Source: Sphingomonadales bacterium BRH_c3 (GTDB lineage: Bacteria > Pseudomonadota > Alphaproteobacteria > Sphingomonadales > Sphingomonadaceae). From it: 45,142 nt of DNA. Positions 8,098 through 16,562 of the stretch are shown here, piece by piece. Under the pieces are notes generated by a model. It was not told the DNA's origin. It was given only the letters and a program-made list of their open reading frames with translations, and ran no database searches. The stretch's first letter is position 1; every line of letters begins with the position of its first letter. The position numbers and the translations under genes are program-made. Location: positions 1 through 45,142 of the forward strand of contig LOET01000023.1 in NCBI GenBank assembly GCA_001515985.1, written 5' to 3'.

Positions 8098-9191
8098 GCG
8101 CCCTTCTCCCAAGATGCGACCGCAAGATGAATGCGGAAATGGGTCAAGCCTTCGCGTGTATCGCGCTCATGCCCGATGCGCCCCTGCATGTCGCGCACCA
8201 GCTTGCGCACTAGTGCCAGCCCCAACCCCTGACCCGACTTCTTCGAAGTGACGAAGGGCTCGAAGATGTGATCGCGCAGCGCTTCATCGATGCCGGGACC
8301 ATTATCAGTCACGGTGATCTCGATCGGCAGTTTCACTGTGCGTCCAAGGCGAACCGCGCTGAAGGCAAACCCGCTGACAAAGCGAGTGCGCACACTGATC
8401 TGCGGATTTTCCACCTCGCCTCCGTAAAGCGCATCGCGCGCATTGGAGATGAGGTTGATGAGCACCTGTTCCAGCGCGTCGCGATTGGCCAGTACCGGCG
8501 GCAATGAGGGATCGAATTCCTCGTGGATCTCGATGCCTTCGGTTCCCGCCGCTCGCACTGTGGCGATCGCCGAACGGATCGCTTCGTGCAGGTTGGTGGG
8601 CCCCAATTCCTCTGGCGTCGAACGCCCGAGCTGCTGCATCCGGTCGATCAACCTTGCGATCCGGTCAACTTCATCGGTGATCACGCGGGCGAGGCCGCGG
8701 TCCTTGGGCTCGAGCCTGCGCGCGGCCAGCTGCGCCGCACCGCGGATCGCGGCCAACGGATTGCGGATTTCATGCGCGAGGATTGCCGGAGCACCAAGGC
8801 TCGCGGCTTCACCCTCCTGCTCGCCCGAAGCATCATCATGCCCCGTTTCGGAAAGCGTGACAACGCGCCAACCGGGAAAGGCCGACAACGGCGAGAGCGT
8901 CAGATTCACGCGGTGTTCCTGCCCATCGACAAAAAGGCTTATGTCGCGCGCAACCAGCGAAGCGTCGGGCCGGGCCAGGTGATCGAGCACGCGCTCGTCG
9001 TGAAGAGTGACAACTTCAGTGAAACACTGCCGGGACATCCGCTTCTCGCTTTTGCCCAGCAGCATTTCTGCGGCGTGGTTGGTTTGCGCGATCCTGCCGC
9101 GACCGTCGATCAGCAGCACGGCGAATACCAGGCCGCCGATCTGCGCCGCGTGGTCGGGGATGGCGCCAGCGACGTCAGCCACCCGGTTCAC
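8094..9191 (-). CDS. ntrB: Nitrogen regulation histidine kinase NtrB
   Basis: 365 residues, soluble. The N-terminal PAS region (about 15-115) starts with [16 protein letters not shown]. HisKA carries the phosphorylated H140 in [19 protein letters not shown]. The HATPase has [10 protein letters not shown] (N box), [10 protein letters not shown] and [13 protein letters not shown]. By family, it phosphorylates or dephosphorylates NtrC under the control of a PII protein. Its start overlaps the dusB stop, and its stop overlaps the ntrC start (ATGA), so dusB-ntrB-ntrC are translationally coupled. Confidence 0.95.
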   Translation of the reverse strand: MNRVADVAGAIPDHAAQIGGLVFAVLLIDGRGRIAQTNHAAEMLLGKSEKRMSRQCFTEVVTLHDERVLDHLARPDASLVARDISLFVDGQEHRVNLTLSPLSAFPGWRVVTLSETGHDDASGEQEGEAASLGAPAILAHEIRNPLAAIRGAAQLAARRLEPKDRGLARVITDEVDRIARLIDRMQQLGRSTPEELGPTNLHEAIRSAIATVRAAGTEGIEIHEEFDPSLPPVLANRDALEQVLINLISNARDALYGGEVENPQISVRTRFVSGFAFSAVRLGRTVKLPIEITVTDNGPGIDEALRDHIFEPFVTSKKSGQGLGLALVRKLVRDMQGRIGHERDTREGLTHFRIHLAVASWEKGA

Positions 9192-10204
9192 GCAGCACGG
9201 CGCCGCAGGAACGGAACGTAGAAGCGTTCCAGTTCAGCCAGAACCTGGTCGGCATCGTCGATGAAATTGACCTGATTGCGAAACTCTGCCGAGCCATGCA
9301 TGCCCTTGGTATACCAGCCCAGATGCTTGCGCGCGATCTTGACCCCGGTTTCACGGCCATAATGTTCGAGCATGTCGTTATAATGCTCGACCAAGGTTGC
9401 GTATTGTTCGTCGAAATCCGGGCCCTCGAGCTTTTCGCCGGTCTTCCACCAATGCATTATCTGACCCAGCAACCACGGCTTGCCATAGGCGCCCCGCCCG
9501 ATCATCAATCCGTCGGCGCCCGATTGTTCGAGCGCCTGCGCCGCATCGTCGATCGTGCAGATGTCGCCATTGACGATCACGGGGATCGAAACCGCCTGCT
9601 TGACCTTGCGGACAAATGCCCAATCGGCATGCCCCTTGTACATCTGGTTGCGGGTACGGCCATGGACGGTGATCATCTTGACCCCCAGATCCTCGGCAAT
9701 CCTGGCCAGTTCGGGGGCATTGAGGCTGGAGTGATCCCAGCCCATACGCATCTTCACGGTTACCGGCACGTCCACTGCCTTGACTGTCGCCTCGATCAGC
9801 CTCGTCGCCAGCGGCACTTCGCGCATCAGCGCACTGCCGGCATATTGGCCCACGACCTTGCGCACAGGACAACCGAAGTTGATGTCGATGATCGCCGCAC
9901 CATTGCCCTGCTGCAATCTGGCGGCTTCGCCCATGCTGGCCGGATCGCAGCCCACCAGCTGCATCGATACCGGCTCCTCCGCCGGATCCCATTCGGCCTT
10001 TTGAATACTGATCCGCGTAGCGCGAATTGCCGCCTCGCTGGCGATCATTTCCGTGACATTAAGGCCCGAACCATAGCGCCGCACGAGCCGCCGGAAAGGC
10101 AGATCAGTGACACCCGTCATCGGCGCAAGCACCACCGGTGTGTCGATGGTGACAGGCCCGATCTTTATCGGCTTCAAGGCCGGCGGAGTTGGGAGCGCAG
10201 TCAT
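9188..10204 (-). CDS. dusB: tRNA-dihydrouridine synthase DusB
   Basis: 338 residues from the ATG at 10204. The frame is open further upstream, but that extension is arginine-rich shadow sequence of ispD. The FMN-binding TIM barrel shows [16 protein letters not shown] near the N-terminus, the catalytic Cys in [10 protein letters not shown] (C112), and VKMRMGWD and [11 protein letters not shown]. It reduces uridine to dihydrouridine in tRNA. As in many alphaproteobacteria it opens the ntr operon (the counterpart of dusB-fis in enterics). The promoter should lie in 10205-10284, shared with divergent ispDF. Confidence 0.95.
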   Translation of the reverse strand: MTALPTPPALKPIKIGPVTIDTPVVLAPMTGVTDLPFRRLVRRYGSGLNVTEMIASEAAIRATRISIQKAEWDPAEEPVSMQLVGCDPASMGEAARLQQGNGAAIIDINFGCPVRKVVGQYAGSALMREVPLATRLIEATVKAVDVPVTVKMRMGWDHSSLNAPELARIAEDLGVKMITVHGRTRNQMYKGHADWAFVRKVKQAVSIPVIVNGDICTIDDAAQALEQSGADGLMIGRGAYGKPWLLGQIMHWWKTGEKLEGPDFDEQYATLVEHYNDMLEHYGRETGVKIARKHLGWYTKGMHGSAEFRNQVNFIDDADQVLAELERFYVPFLRRRAA

Positions 10205-10284
10205 GAATTGATGCAGTTGCCTAAAATTTGGGCAGCGCATAGTGGATTGCACTTGGCTCGTCCAGTCCCTAAGCGCGAGCGCCC

Positions 10285-11433
10285 GTGAACAATAGCTCCA
10301 CTCCCCCTTCCTTTGCGGCCATCGTGGTCGCGGCCGGCAAAGGCCTGCGCGCGGGTGGCGATTTGCCCAAGCAGTTTGCCAGGTGGCGCGGCAAGCCCTT
10401 GTTGCGCCACTCGGTAGAGGCAATGCTGGATAGTGGGGCCAGCGAAGTGGTAGTCGTGATCGCCGACGACGCCGAGGAACTCGCCCGGCTCGCTCTGGCC
10501 GGGCTCGATAGCTGCCGCCTCGTCACCGGCGGCGCCACACGCCAGGAATCGGTGCGTAGCGGGCTAGAGGCGCTCGCCTCTCAAACTCCGGAGCGGGTGC
10601 TCATCCATGATGCCGCGCGTCCCGGCCTTTCCCGCACCGTGATCGATCGCCTGCTCGCTGCGCTTGGCCAGCATGCCGGGGCGATCCCGGTTCTGCCGGT
10701 AGTCGACAGCCTGGCGATTGCAGCTGGCAATATGATGAGCGGTGCGGCCGCGCGCGAGCAATTGCGGCGCGTGCAGACCCCGCAGGCATTCAGATTTGAC
10801 GCCATCCTGGCCGCGCATCGCGCGTGGCAGGGCGAACCTAACGCTGGGGATGATGCACAGGTGCTGATCGCAGCGGGCGGCAATGTCGCACTTGTCGAAG
10901 GCGACGAACTGCTTAGGAAAGTAACCTTTGCGGAGGACTTGATGGCTGCACTTCCCCCAATGCGGATTGGTCAGGGATACGATGTCCACCGGCTCGTTGA
11001 AGGTGAGGAACTCTGGCTCTGCGGGGTACATGTCCCGCACAGTCGCGGTCTGGCCGGGCATTCCGATGCCGATGTTGCACTTCACGCCGTTGTCGACGCC
11101 CTGCTGGGCGCGATCGGAGATGGCGACATCGGCACCCATTTTCCCCCTTCGGACCCGCAATGGGAGGGTTCGCCCTCCCCCCTGTTTGTCGAACATGCGG
11201 TGACTCTGGTCAATGCCGCCGGGTACCGGATTTCCAACCTTGATGTGACGCTCATCTGCGAGGAACCGCGAATTGGCCCGTATCGGGATGCGATGCGCGA
11301 GAAACTGGCCGCGCTCTTGTGCGTTGATCTGACACAGGTCAGCGTCAAGGCGACGACAACCGAGCGGCTTGGCTTTACTGGTCGCGGAGAAGGAATTGCG
11401 GCACAGGCAGTGGCCTGCCTTGAGCGTTACTAG
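10285..11433 (+). CDS. ispDF: Bifunctional IspD-IspF of the MEP isoprenoid pathway
   Basis: 382 residues with two fused enzymes. The IspD domain (about 9-220) carries the nucleotide-binding [15 protein letters not shown] and PKQF, and makes CDP-methylerythritol. The IspF domain begins at M226 ([12 protein letters not shown]) with metal ligands D233 and H235 and the later [10 protein letters not shown], and makes the cyclodiphosphate. Fusion skips the IspE step between the two, as is known for alphaproteobacterial IspDF. The start is GTG at 10285 with no convincing Shine-Dalgarno; no better in-frame start precedes AAIVVAAG. pncC follows 13 bases later. Confidence 0.95.
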   Translation: MNNSSTPPSFAAIVVAAGKGLRAGGDLPKQFARWRGKPLLRHSVEAMLDSGASEVVVVIADDAEELARLALAGLDSCRLVTGGATRQESVRSGLEALASQTPERVLIHDAARPGLSRTVIDRLLAALGQHAGAIPVLPVVDSLAIAAGNMMSGAAAREQLRRVQTPQAFRFDAILAAHRAWQGEPNAGDDAQVLIAAGGNVALVEGDELLRKVTFAEDLMAALPPMRIGQGYDVHRLVEGEELWLCGVHVPHSRGLAGHSDADVALHAVVDALLGAIGDGDIGTHFPPSDPQWEGSPSPLFVEHAVTLVNAAGYRISNLDVTLICEEPRIGPYRDAMREKLAALLCVDLTQVSVKATTTERLGFTGRGEGIAAQAVACLERY

Positions 11434-11446
11434 GAGGCATAGAGGC

Positions 11447-11953
11447 ATGATAGACACAGGTAAGCTGTTGCCCGCCGACATTGAGGAGCTGGCCCGCAAG
11501 GTGGTTGACCAAAACGCTGCGGCTGGGCGCAAGATCGTACTCGCCGAAAGCTGCACTGGCGGCCTAGTGGCGGCAGCCTTGACCGAAGTGCCTGGTTCGT
11601 CCGCTGTGCTCGATCGCGGCTTCGTAACCTATTCCAACGAGGCCAAGATGGAGAGCCTTGGTGTCCCGCTCGACATTATCGAGACATTCGGCGCAGTGTC
11701 GATTGCGTGCGTTTGGGCCATGGCCAAGGGCGCGCTAGAGCGCAGCAATGCCGATGTGGCGGTAGCTATCAGCGGGGTGGCCGGGCCCGACGGCGGAACC
11801 AAGCTTAAGCCGGTCGGCACGGTTGTCTTTGCCCGGGCAACCCGTAATGGCGACGACAAGCCCGAAGGCGAACTCAAGCTGTTCAACGACCTCGACCGCG
11901 CTGGTGTTCGCCATCAGGCGACGCTGTGCGCACTCGAGTTGCTGCTTCCGTAG
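11447..11953 (+). CDS. pncC: CinA-type nicotinamide-nucleotide amidohydrolase (PncC)
   Basis: 168 residues, the size of a stand-alone CinA C-terminal domain. The core motif is AESCTGG near residue 38, followed by SSAVLDRGFVTYSNEAKMESLGV and AISGVAGPDGGTKLKPVGTV. The family deamidates nicotinamide mononucleotide in NAD salvage. The ATG at 11447 was chosen because AGGAGGCATAGAGG lies just upstream; the frame is open earlier inside ispDF without such a site. The final 40 bases overlap the convergent ratA-like gene. Confidence 0.9.
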   Translation: MIDTGKLLPADIEELARKVVDQNAAAGRKIVLAESCTGGLVAAALTEVPGSSAVLDRGFVTYSNEAKMESLGVPLDIIETFGAVSIACVWAMAKGALERSNADVAVAISGVAGPDGGTKLKPVGTVVFARATRNGDDKPEGELKLFNDLDRAGVRHQATLCALELLLP

Positions 11954-12375
11954 ACCTCGTCGGCGCGCGCTTCGAACGCAGCTACCATCTTGTGGAAAGC
12001 GCGGTCAAAATACTGTCCGGCGAGCCGTTCGAACACCCGGCTTTTAAACGTGAATTCGACGGAGAAATCTATTTCGCAACCGCCATCGGGGCGTGCACGG
12101 AATTTCCATGTGTTGTCGAGGTCTTTCAGCGGGCCATCGACGTAATGAACATCGATCATATGCGGGCGATCCTTTTCGACCCGCGAGGTGAATTTTTCGC
12201 GCAGTGATTTAAAGCCGACCACCATGTCGGCAATCATTTCGGTTTCAGTGTTGGAGCGAACGCGCGTGGCAATCACCCAAGGCAGGAATTCGGCATAGCG
12301 ACCTACATCAGCCACCAGATCGAACATCTGCTCGGCGCTATATGGCAATCGCCTGGTCTCACGGACACCTGGCAT
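11914..12375 (-). CDS. START-like COQ10/RatA family protein
   Basis: 153 residues. The N-terminus RRLPYSAEQMFDLVADVGRYAEFLPWV is the signature of the polyketide-cyclase/START-like family that includes yeast Coq10 and bacterial RatA. A helix-grip fold is expected, ending in a long amphipathic helix (FDRAFHKMVAAFEARADEVYG). The Coq10 role is ubiquinone binding and delivery; RatA was named as a ribosome-association toxin. In alphaproteobacteria next to lipA the ubiquinone role seems more likely, but this is inferred. The start overlaps the lipA stop by one base (TGATG). Confidence 0.85.
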   Translation of the reverse strand: MPGVRETRRLPYSAEQMFDLVADVGRYAEFLPWVIATRVRSNTETEMIADMVVGFKSLREKFTSRVEKDRPHMIDVHYVDGPLKDLDNTWKFRARPDGGCEIDFSVEFTFKSRVFERLAGQYFDRAFHKMVAAFEARADEVYGSSNSSAHSVA

Positions 12376-13340
12376 CAGGCCTGCTGGCGAACTTGTGCCT
12401 TGGCCAGCTTCTCGGCGCGGGCGGCCTTCATCTGCGCAAAGTCGTCGCCAGCGTGATAGCTCGAGCGCGTCAGCGGACTTGCAGCGACCTGCAGGAAACC
12501 CTTGGCGCGAGCGATCGAGCCAAAGGCCTTGAATGCATCAGGCGTCACAAACTCCTCAACCGTCGCATGCTTCGGTGTCGGCTGGAGATATTGCCCCATG
12601 GTGATGAAATCCACCTCGGCGCTGCGCATGTCGTCCATCACCTGATGCACTTCAAGCCGCTGCTCGCCCAGGCCCAGCATGATACCAGATTTGGTGAAGA
12701 TCATCGGATCGTGGCGCTTCACCTCTTCCAGCAGGCGCAGCGAGGCATAGTAGCGAGCACCGGGCCGGATGGTCGGATACAGCCTTGGAACAGTTTCGAG
12801 GTTGTGATTGTAAACGTCTGGGCCGGCTTCGCAAATGGCCTCCACAGCAGCGCGCATCTTGCCGCGGAAATCGGGCGTGAGGATCTCGATCGTTGTACCG
12901 GGCGTCTCGCGCCGCAGTGCCTTGATCACTTTCACAAACTGCCCTGCCCCGCCATCGGGCAAATCGTCGCGGTCGACGCTGGTGATGACGATATGCTCCA
13001 GCCCCATCCTGGCTGCGGCAATCGCAGTATTCTCTGGCTCCATCGGATCTACCATGCGCGGCATACCGGTCTTGACGTTGCAAAAGGCGCAGGCCCGCGT
13101 GCAGACATCGCCCAGGATCATCACCGTTGCATGCTTCTTGGTCCAGCATTCACCAATATTGGGGCAGGCCGCCTCTTCGCACACCGTGTTGAGGTTGAGT
13201 TCACGCATTAACTTGCGTGTCTCATTATAACCCTCACTGACGGGAGCCCTCACCCGGATCCAGTCGGGCTTGCGTTGCCGCGCGGGACGCGGAGTCTCGC
13301 TGCCCGACAATTTGGTCGAGAGATCATTCATGGCGCCCAT
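12375..13340 (-). CDS. lipA: Lipoyl synthase LipA
   Basis: 321 residues. This radical SAM enzyme inserts two sulfurs into protein-bound octanoyl groups of 2-oxoacid dehydrogenases. The auxiliary cluster motif is [12 protein letters not shown] (C-x4-C-x5-C), the radical SAM motif is CTRACAFC (C-x3-C-x2-C), and the C-terminal RSSYHA is also conserved. The start may be the ATG at 13340 or the ATG at 13331; the first is used here for lack of a deciding ribosome site. It is coupled to the ratA-like gene downstream. Confidence 0.96.
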   Translation of the reverse strand: MGAMNDLSTKLSGSETPRPARQRKPDWIRVRAPVSEGYNETRKLMRELNLNTVCEEAACPNIGECWTKKHATVMILGDVCTRACAFCNVKTGMPRMVDPMEPENTAIAAARMGLEHIVITSVDRDDLPDGGAGQFVKVIKALRRETPGTTIEILTPDFRGKMRAAVEAICEAGPDVYNHNLETVPRLYPTIRPGARYYASLRLLEEVKRHDPMIFTKSGIMLGLGEQRLEVHQVMDDMRSAEVDFITMGQYLQPTPKHATVEEFVTPDAFKAFGSIARAKGFLQVAASPLTRSSYHAGDDFAQMKAARAEKLAKAQVRQQA

Positions 13341-13426
13341 CTAGGCTTGTCGCTCGCAGCCCGCAACCGTTCAAACATCAAATTTGGGCCTTGCCCATTC
13401 CATCATTTGATTGCAGCAATAATGGT

Positions 13427-14065
13427 ATGAAAAGCTTTGCCGAAATGATTGAAGGTTATCGTCGCTTCCGGGGCGGCGATTGGCGTAGACAGCACGGGCG
13501 CTGGGAGCAGCTGAAGGAAGGGCAGAGCCCCCAGGTCATGGTTATCGCGTGCTCTGACAGCCGGGTTGACCCGACCCAGATATTCGACGTTGATCCCGGT
13601 GAAATTTTCGTGGTTCGTAATGTGGCTGCGCTTGTACCGCCATTCGAAACTACTCCAGGACGGCACGGTGTATCGGCCGCGCTTGAGTTTGCGGTGCAAT
13701 TCCTCAAGATTCGTGAATTGGTGGTTTTGGGCCACGGCATGTGCGGCGGCTGCCAGGCTGCTCTGACACAGGGCATGCATGGTCGCGAGGTGGGCGATGG
13801 CGGCTTCGTTGCACGCTGGATTGACATGCTCGATTCGGTACGAGAACCGATCGCCGCCAATTTGGGCACAACGGGCCGGGCAGCTGAGCTTGCCATGGAG
13901 CAGGCTGCAGTGAAGGTCAGCCTGGCAAATCTGCGGACTTTCCCATATGTGAGCGAGAAGGAAGCAAATGGCACACTCAAGCTGCACGGTGCCTATTTCG
14001 CGATCTCGGATGGAATATTGCACATCCTCAACGAGGCCGATGGCAAGTTCCACCCGACCGAATAA
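13427..14065 (+). CDS. Beta-class carbonic anhydrase
   Basis: 212 residues from the ATG at 13427. Zinc and active-site residues are C42, D44 and R46 in CSDSR and H103/C106 in HGMC. The family interconverts CO2 and bicarbonate. Bicarbonate feeds, among others, carbamoyl phosphate synthase, which is also encoded in this window. A TTG 36 bases upstream would add 12 residues that do not look like the family N-terminus. An ATG at 13422 is out of frame and stops at once. It stands alone between lipA (divergent) and the NYN gene. Confidence 0.93.
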   Translation: MKSFAEMIEGYRRFRGGDWRRQHGRWEQLKEGQSPQVMVIACSDSRVDPTQIFDVDPGEIFVVRNVAALVPPFETTPGRHGVSAALEFAVQFLKIRELVVLGHGMCGGCQAALTQGMHGREVGDGGFVARWIDMLDSVREPIAANLGTTGRAAELAMEQAAVKVSLANLRTFPYVSEKEANGTLKLHGAYFAISDGILHILNEADGKFHPTE

Positions 14066-14105
14066 TTGCTTGCCCGGGCGTGTCGTTAACTCCAAGTAAT
14101 GCGAC

Positions 14106-14819
14106 ATGTCCGAAATTAACGCCAAGAACATCGCCCTGTTGATTGATGCCGACAATGTCGATCCGGGCGGAATTAATGCCGTGCTTACCGTCCTGGCTGA
14201 GCTGGGGCAGGTGAACATCCGCCGCGCCTATGGCAACTGGGCCAAGGATGCGCTCAAGCGCTGGGCCGATATTACCAATCGCTTTGGCATTCGCCCGCAC
14301 CAGCAATTCGATCTTACTCGCGGCAAGAACGCCACTGACATGGCGATGACGATCGACGCGGTCGACCTGCTTTACCAGGGCAAGGTCCACGGCTTCGGGA
14401 TCATGAGCAGCGACAGCGATTTTACCCCGCTGATTACTCGGCTTCGGCAAGATGGTTTGCCGGTTTATTGTTTTGGCGATGCCAAGACGCCGGAAGCACT
14501 GCGCACCGCGTGCACGCGTTTCATCGACATTGGCAAACTGATCAAGGGCGAAGGAACCGGTGGCGCGGCTGCAGGAACCGGCGAGAACGCGGTAGATGAG
14601 GAACTGATCGAGCTTCTTGGCGGGGCCTGGAAGGCCTCGAACCGCGACGATGAAGGCTTCGCCAAACTGCAGGAAGTTGGCCAGATCGCCGGCAACCGAT
14701 CCAGCTTCGATGTCCGCAACTATGGCTTTCGCCGGCTATCAGAGTTGATCCGCTCGCTTGATCGTTTCGAAATGAAGCGCGGCTCGGATGGCCAGGTCTA
14801 CGTCAAGCGCTTGCGTTGA
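14106..14819 (+). CDS. NYN-domain putative RNase with C-terminal OST-HTH/LOTUS-like domain
   Basis: 237 residues. The N-terminal NYN (PIN-like) nuclease domain shows the acidic motifs LIDADN (12-17), GKNATD (73-78) and SSDSDF (101-106), the usual metal-binding Asp positions. After a Gly/Ala-rich linker (about 148-162), residues 165-237 resemble an OST-HTH/LOTUS domain (GFAKLQEVGQIAGNRSS, YGFRRLSELIRSL, FEMKRG, VYVKRL). The family (DUF88/LabA type) is thought to cleave or bind RNA; the substrate is unknown. It has no operon partner: upstream is carbonic anhydrase, downstream a convergent gene. Confidence 0.85.
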   Translation: MSEINAKNIALLIDADNVDPGGINAVLTVLAELGQVNIRRAYGNWAKDALKRWADITNRFGIRPHQQFDLTRGKNATDMAMTIDAVDLLYQGKVHGFGIMSSDSDFTPLITRLRQDGLPVYCFGDAKTPEALRTACTRFIDIGKLIKGEGTGGAAAGTGENAVDEELIELLGGAWKASNRDDEGFAKLQEVGQIAGNRSSFDVRNYGFRRLSELIRSLDRFEMKRGSDGQVYVKRLR

Positions 14820-14834
14820 AGAATTGACCGCAAA

Positions 14835-14870
14835 AAGCGCGGCCCCCGCCGAAGGGACCGCGCTTGATCC
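14835..14870 (-). terminator. Rho-independent terminator of the secreted-protein gene
   Basis: AAGCGCGG (14835-14842) pairs with CCGCGCTT (14858-14865), with an inner CCC/GGG extension. Read on the minus strand the stem is followed by a run of five T (14832-14836 are A on the plus strand). This is a strong intrinsic terminator for the gene ending at 14889. On the plus strand the stem follows the NYN stop at 14819 but lacks a good T run. Confidence 0.8.
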
Positions 14871-14888
14871 GGCAATCAGCCTTCGAAG

Positions 14889-16259
14889 TCAGGCAGGACT
14901 GTCAACTGCGGTAGCAGCCGCCGGTTCTGCCGGTGCTGCAGGCGCAGCATTATCGCGTTGATCCACATAGGCGGTCCATAGTTTCGCAATCGGAACCCGT
15001 GGGCCCGTAACCTTGGCGAAGTTTGCGCGAGCTTCATCGAATTTGCCCTGCTCAGCCTGGGCGATGCCAAGCCTGGTAAGCACCATATTCGTATCAACGC
15101 CGGGTATCCCAAGCGCCTTGGTGTAGAAGGTTTCAGCCTTGGCATGTTGATCATAGCTCAGGAAGGCATCACCCGCCGCTACGACCGTGCGCAATCCCGC
15201 GCCAGCGGCATTGGCATCGCGTTCCAGTGCCGGCAGTTCGGCCTGGTCAGCAGCTATGCGAGAGTCGGCGGTTTTCAGCGAATCCGAGAGATAGATATCG
15301 TCACGGCTAACCCGACCGGAGGTGTAGCCGAACTCGATCACCCGCTTCACTTCCTTGGGCAGCCGACGCGGATCGGCAGCTTCGACGTAAGCGATGAATT
15401 CCTGTTTGTTCTGGAGCCCATCGACACGCCGTGACAGGCGCAGCAGATCAAGCATCGCAGAAGAATCGAACTCGTTGAGGTTGCGGGCGATGTTGATCGC
15501 GTCGCGCCAATTGGTGGGCGAAGGATAATCCTTAACCCAGCCCGCAGCGAAGTCATAGACCTGCGGCACAACCTCGTTGTTGTAGCCCACGCTCAAGCCG
15601 CGGCGATACCACGCTTCATCGATCTGCTGGCCTTCCGCCTTGGCTTCGCTGATTGCTCTCGAGAGATAGTCGAGACCTTCCGCAAAACGTTCTTCGGTAA
15701 TGAAGCTTTCCGCCATTGCGATCTGCATGATCGGCTTGGATACGTTGTCGGCTGTGAAACCACCATCGATCGCTCGCTGTAGATAGGTACGCGAATCTGA
15801 ATGCTGCCCCAGAGCGTTGGCAAGTTGGTAGGAAATGAAGTTGTAACGCCCGACATTCTCGCCTTCCACTTTCCCGCTTGAAAGCATCAACTTCATTCCT
15901 TCGAGCTGCGCAGCCCGGTCACCGGTCTTTGCACCAGCGTTGTAAATCAGTCCGCCGGCCACGATCTTTTCATCTGGCGAAACCGACAAGGCAATCAGAT
16001 TGCCAAACTGTGGGCTGATCGATGCAATATCGCCGCCTTCTGCGTTGACGACTTCCTGCATAGGCTGGAACATTTCGATGAACTCCTTCGAATATTCCGG
16101 CTTGTTTTCTTTTTTGCGATCCTTCTTTTCGCGCTGAGCCTGTGCAGGCTCTGCAACCACGCCGCTCAGCATCGCAGTGCCAGTCGCCAGCGCGATCGCC
16201 ATAGCGAAATGCGAGCCGGCTTTCCTGCGGGTACGCGAATTGGAAATGAGAAAACGCAT
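14889..16259 (-). CDS. Secreted TPR-like helical repeat protein of unknown function
   Basis: 456 residues from the ATG at 16259, which has an ideal AGGAGG seven bases upstream. A signal peptide is likely: basic residues, then FAMAIALATGTAMLSGVVAEPAQAQ, with an AxA-type site near residue 43. A highly charged stretch (REKKDRKKENK) follows. The rest is alpha-helical with tetratricopeptide-like units, for example RTYLQRAIDGGF, GLDYLSRAISEAKAEG, AETFYTKALGIPG and FDEARANFAKVTG. The C-terminus is Ala/Pro rich. I do not recognise a named family. It has its own terminator and a long upstream region, so it is probably monocistronic and well expressed. A periplasmic or outer-membrane scaffold role is inferred from the TPR pattern only. 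Confidence 0.85.
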   Translation of the reverse strand: MRFLISNSRTRRKAGSHFAMAIALATGTAMLSGVVAEPAQAQREKKDRKKENKPEYSKEFIEMFQPMQEVVNAEGGDIASISPQFGNLIALSVSPDEKIVAGGLIYNAGAKTGDRAAQLEGMKLMLSSGKVEGENVGRYNFISYQLANALGQHSDSRTYLQRAIDGGFTADNVSKPIMQIAMAESFITEERFAEGLDYLSRAISEAKAEGQQIDEAWYRRGLSVGYNNEVVPQVYDFAAGWVKDYPSPTNWRDAINIARNLNEFDSSAMLDLLRLSRRVDGLQNKQEFIAYVEAADPRRLPKEVKRVIEFGYTSGRVSRDDIYLSDSLKTADSRIAADQAELPALERDANAAGAGLRTVVAAGDAFLSYDQHAKAETFYTKALGIPGVDTNMVLTRLGIAQAEQGKFDEARANFAKVTGPRVPIAKLWTAYVDQRDNAAPAAPAEPAAATAVDSPA

Positions 16260-16562
16260 TGTGATGCCTCCTGAAACCAAAGATACAACGCCTCGATCAG
16301 GCGTCTGGATTATTACATGCGGGCGGTGCCATGGCCTGCCTTTGCCGAATTTGCAATTCTCCCTATGTCAAATGTGCTGAACGCGCTTTGAATGGAACTC
16401 GCAGCAAACTCGCGCCAGCTTAAGTGCCAGAAGGGCCCCTATGTGTGGAAAAAACACCCTGTGCCCGGTTTTTGAGCCGGGCAAGCGGTGGCGAAAGCAC
16501 CTGCCTGCGCCTACATAAAGGACCAGACTTTAGCCCGCACTCAGCGCTAGATCGGACCCATC
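16260..16562. other. 303-bp divergent intergenic region before gyrA
   Basis: This is the only gap of 300 bases in the window. It must hold promoters for the secreted TPR protein (minus) and gyrA (plus). Seen directly: TGTCAA at 16366-16371, which reads TTGACA on the minus strand, though I find no good partner -10; an inverted repeat GCCCGG-N8-CCGGGC (16463-16482); and a smaller GTGT/ACAC pair just before it. Neither hairpin is followed by a T run. I recognise no RNA gene, and the short frames here are not convincing as protein genes. Confidence 0.5.

Noticed and set aside
12342-13211. 289-residue open frame antisense to lipA
   Set aside because: It covers the conserved Fe-S motifs of lipA on the other strand and has low-complexity His/Arg/Leu composition with no recognisable motif.
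13391-13426. TTG-started N-terminal extension of carbonic anhydrase
   Set aside because: The added 12 residues are not family-like, and the ATG at 13427 gives the usual N-terminus.
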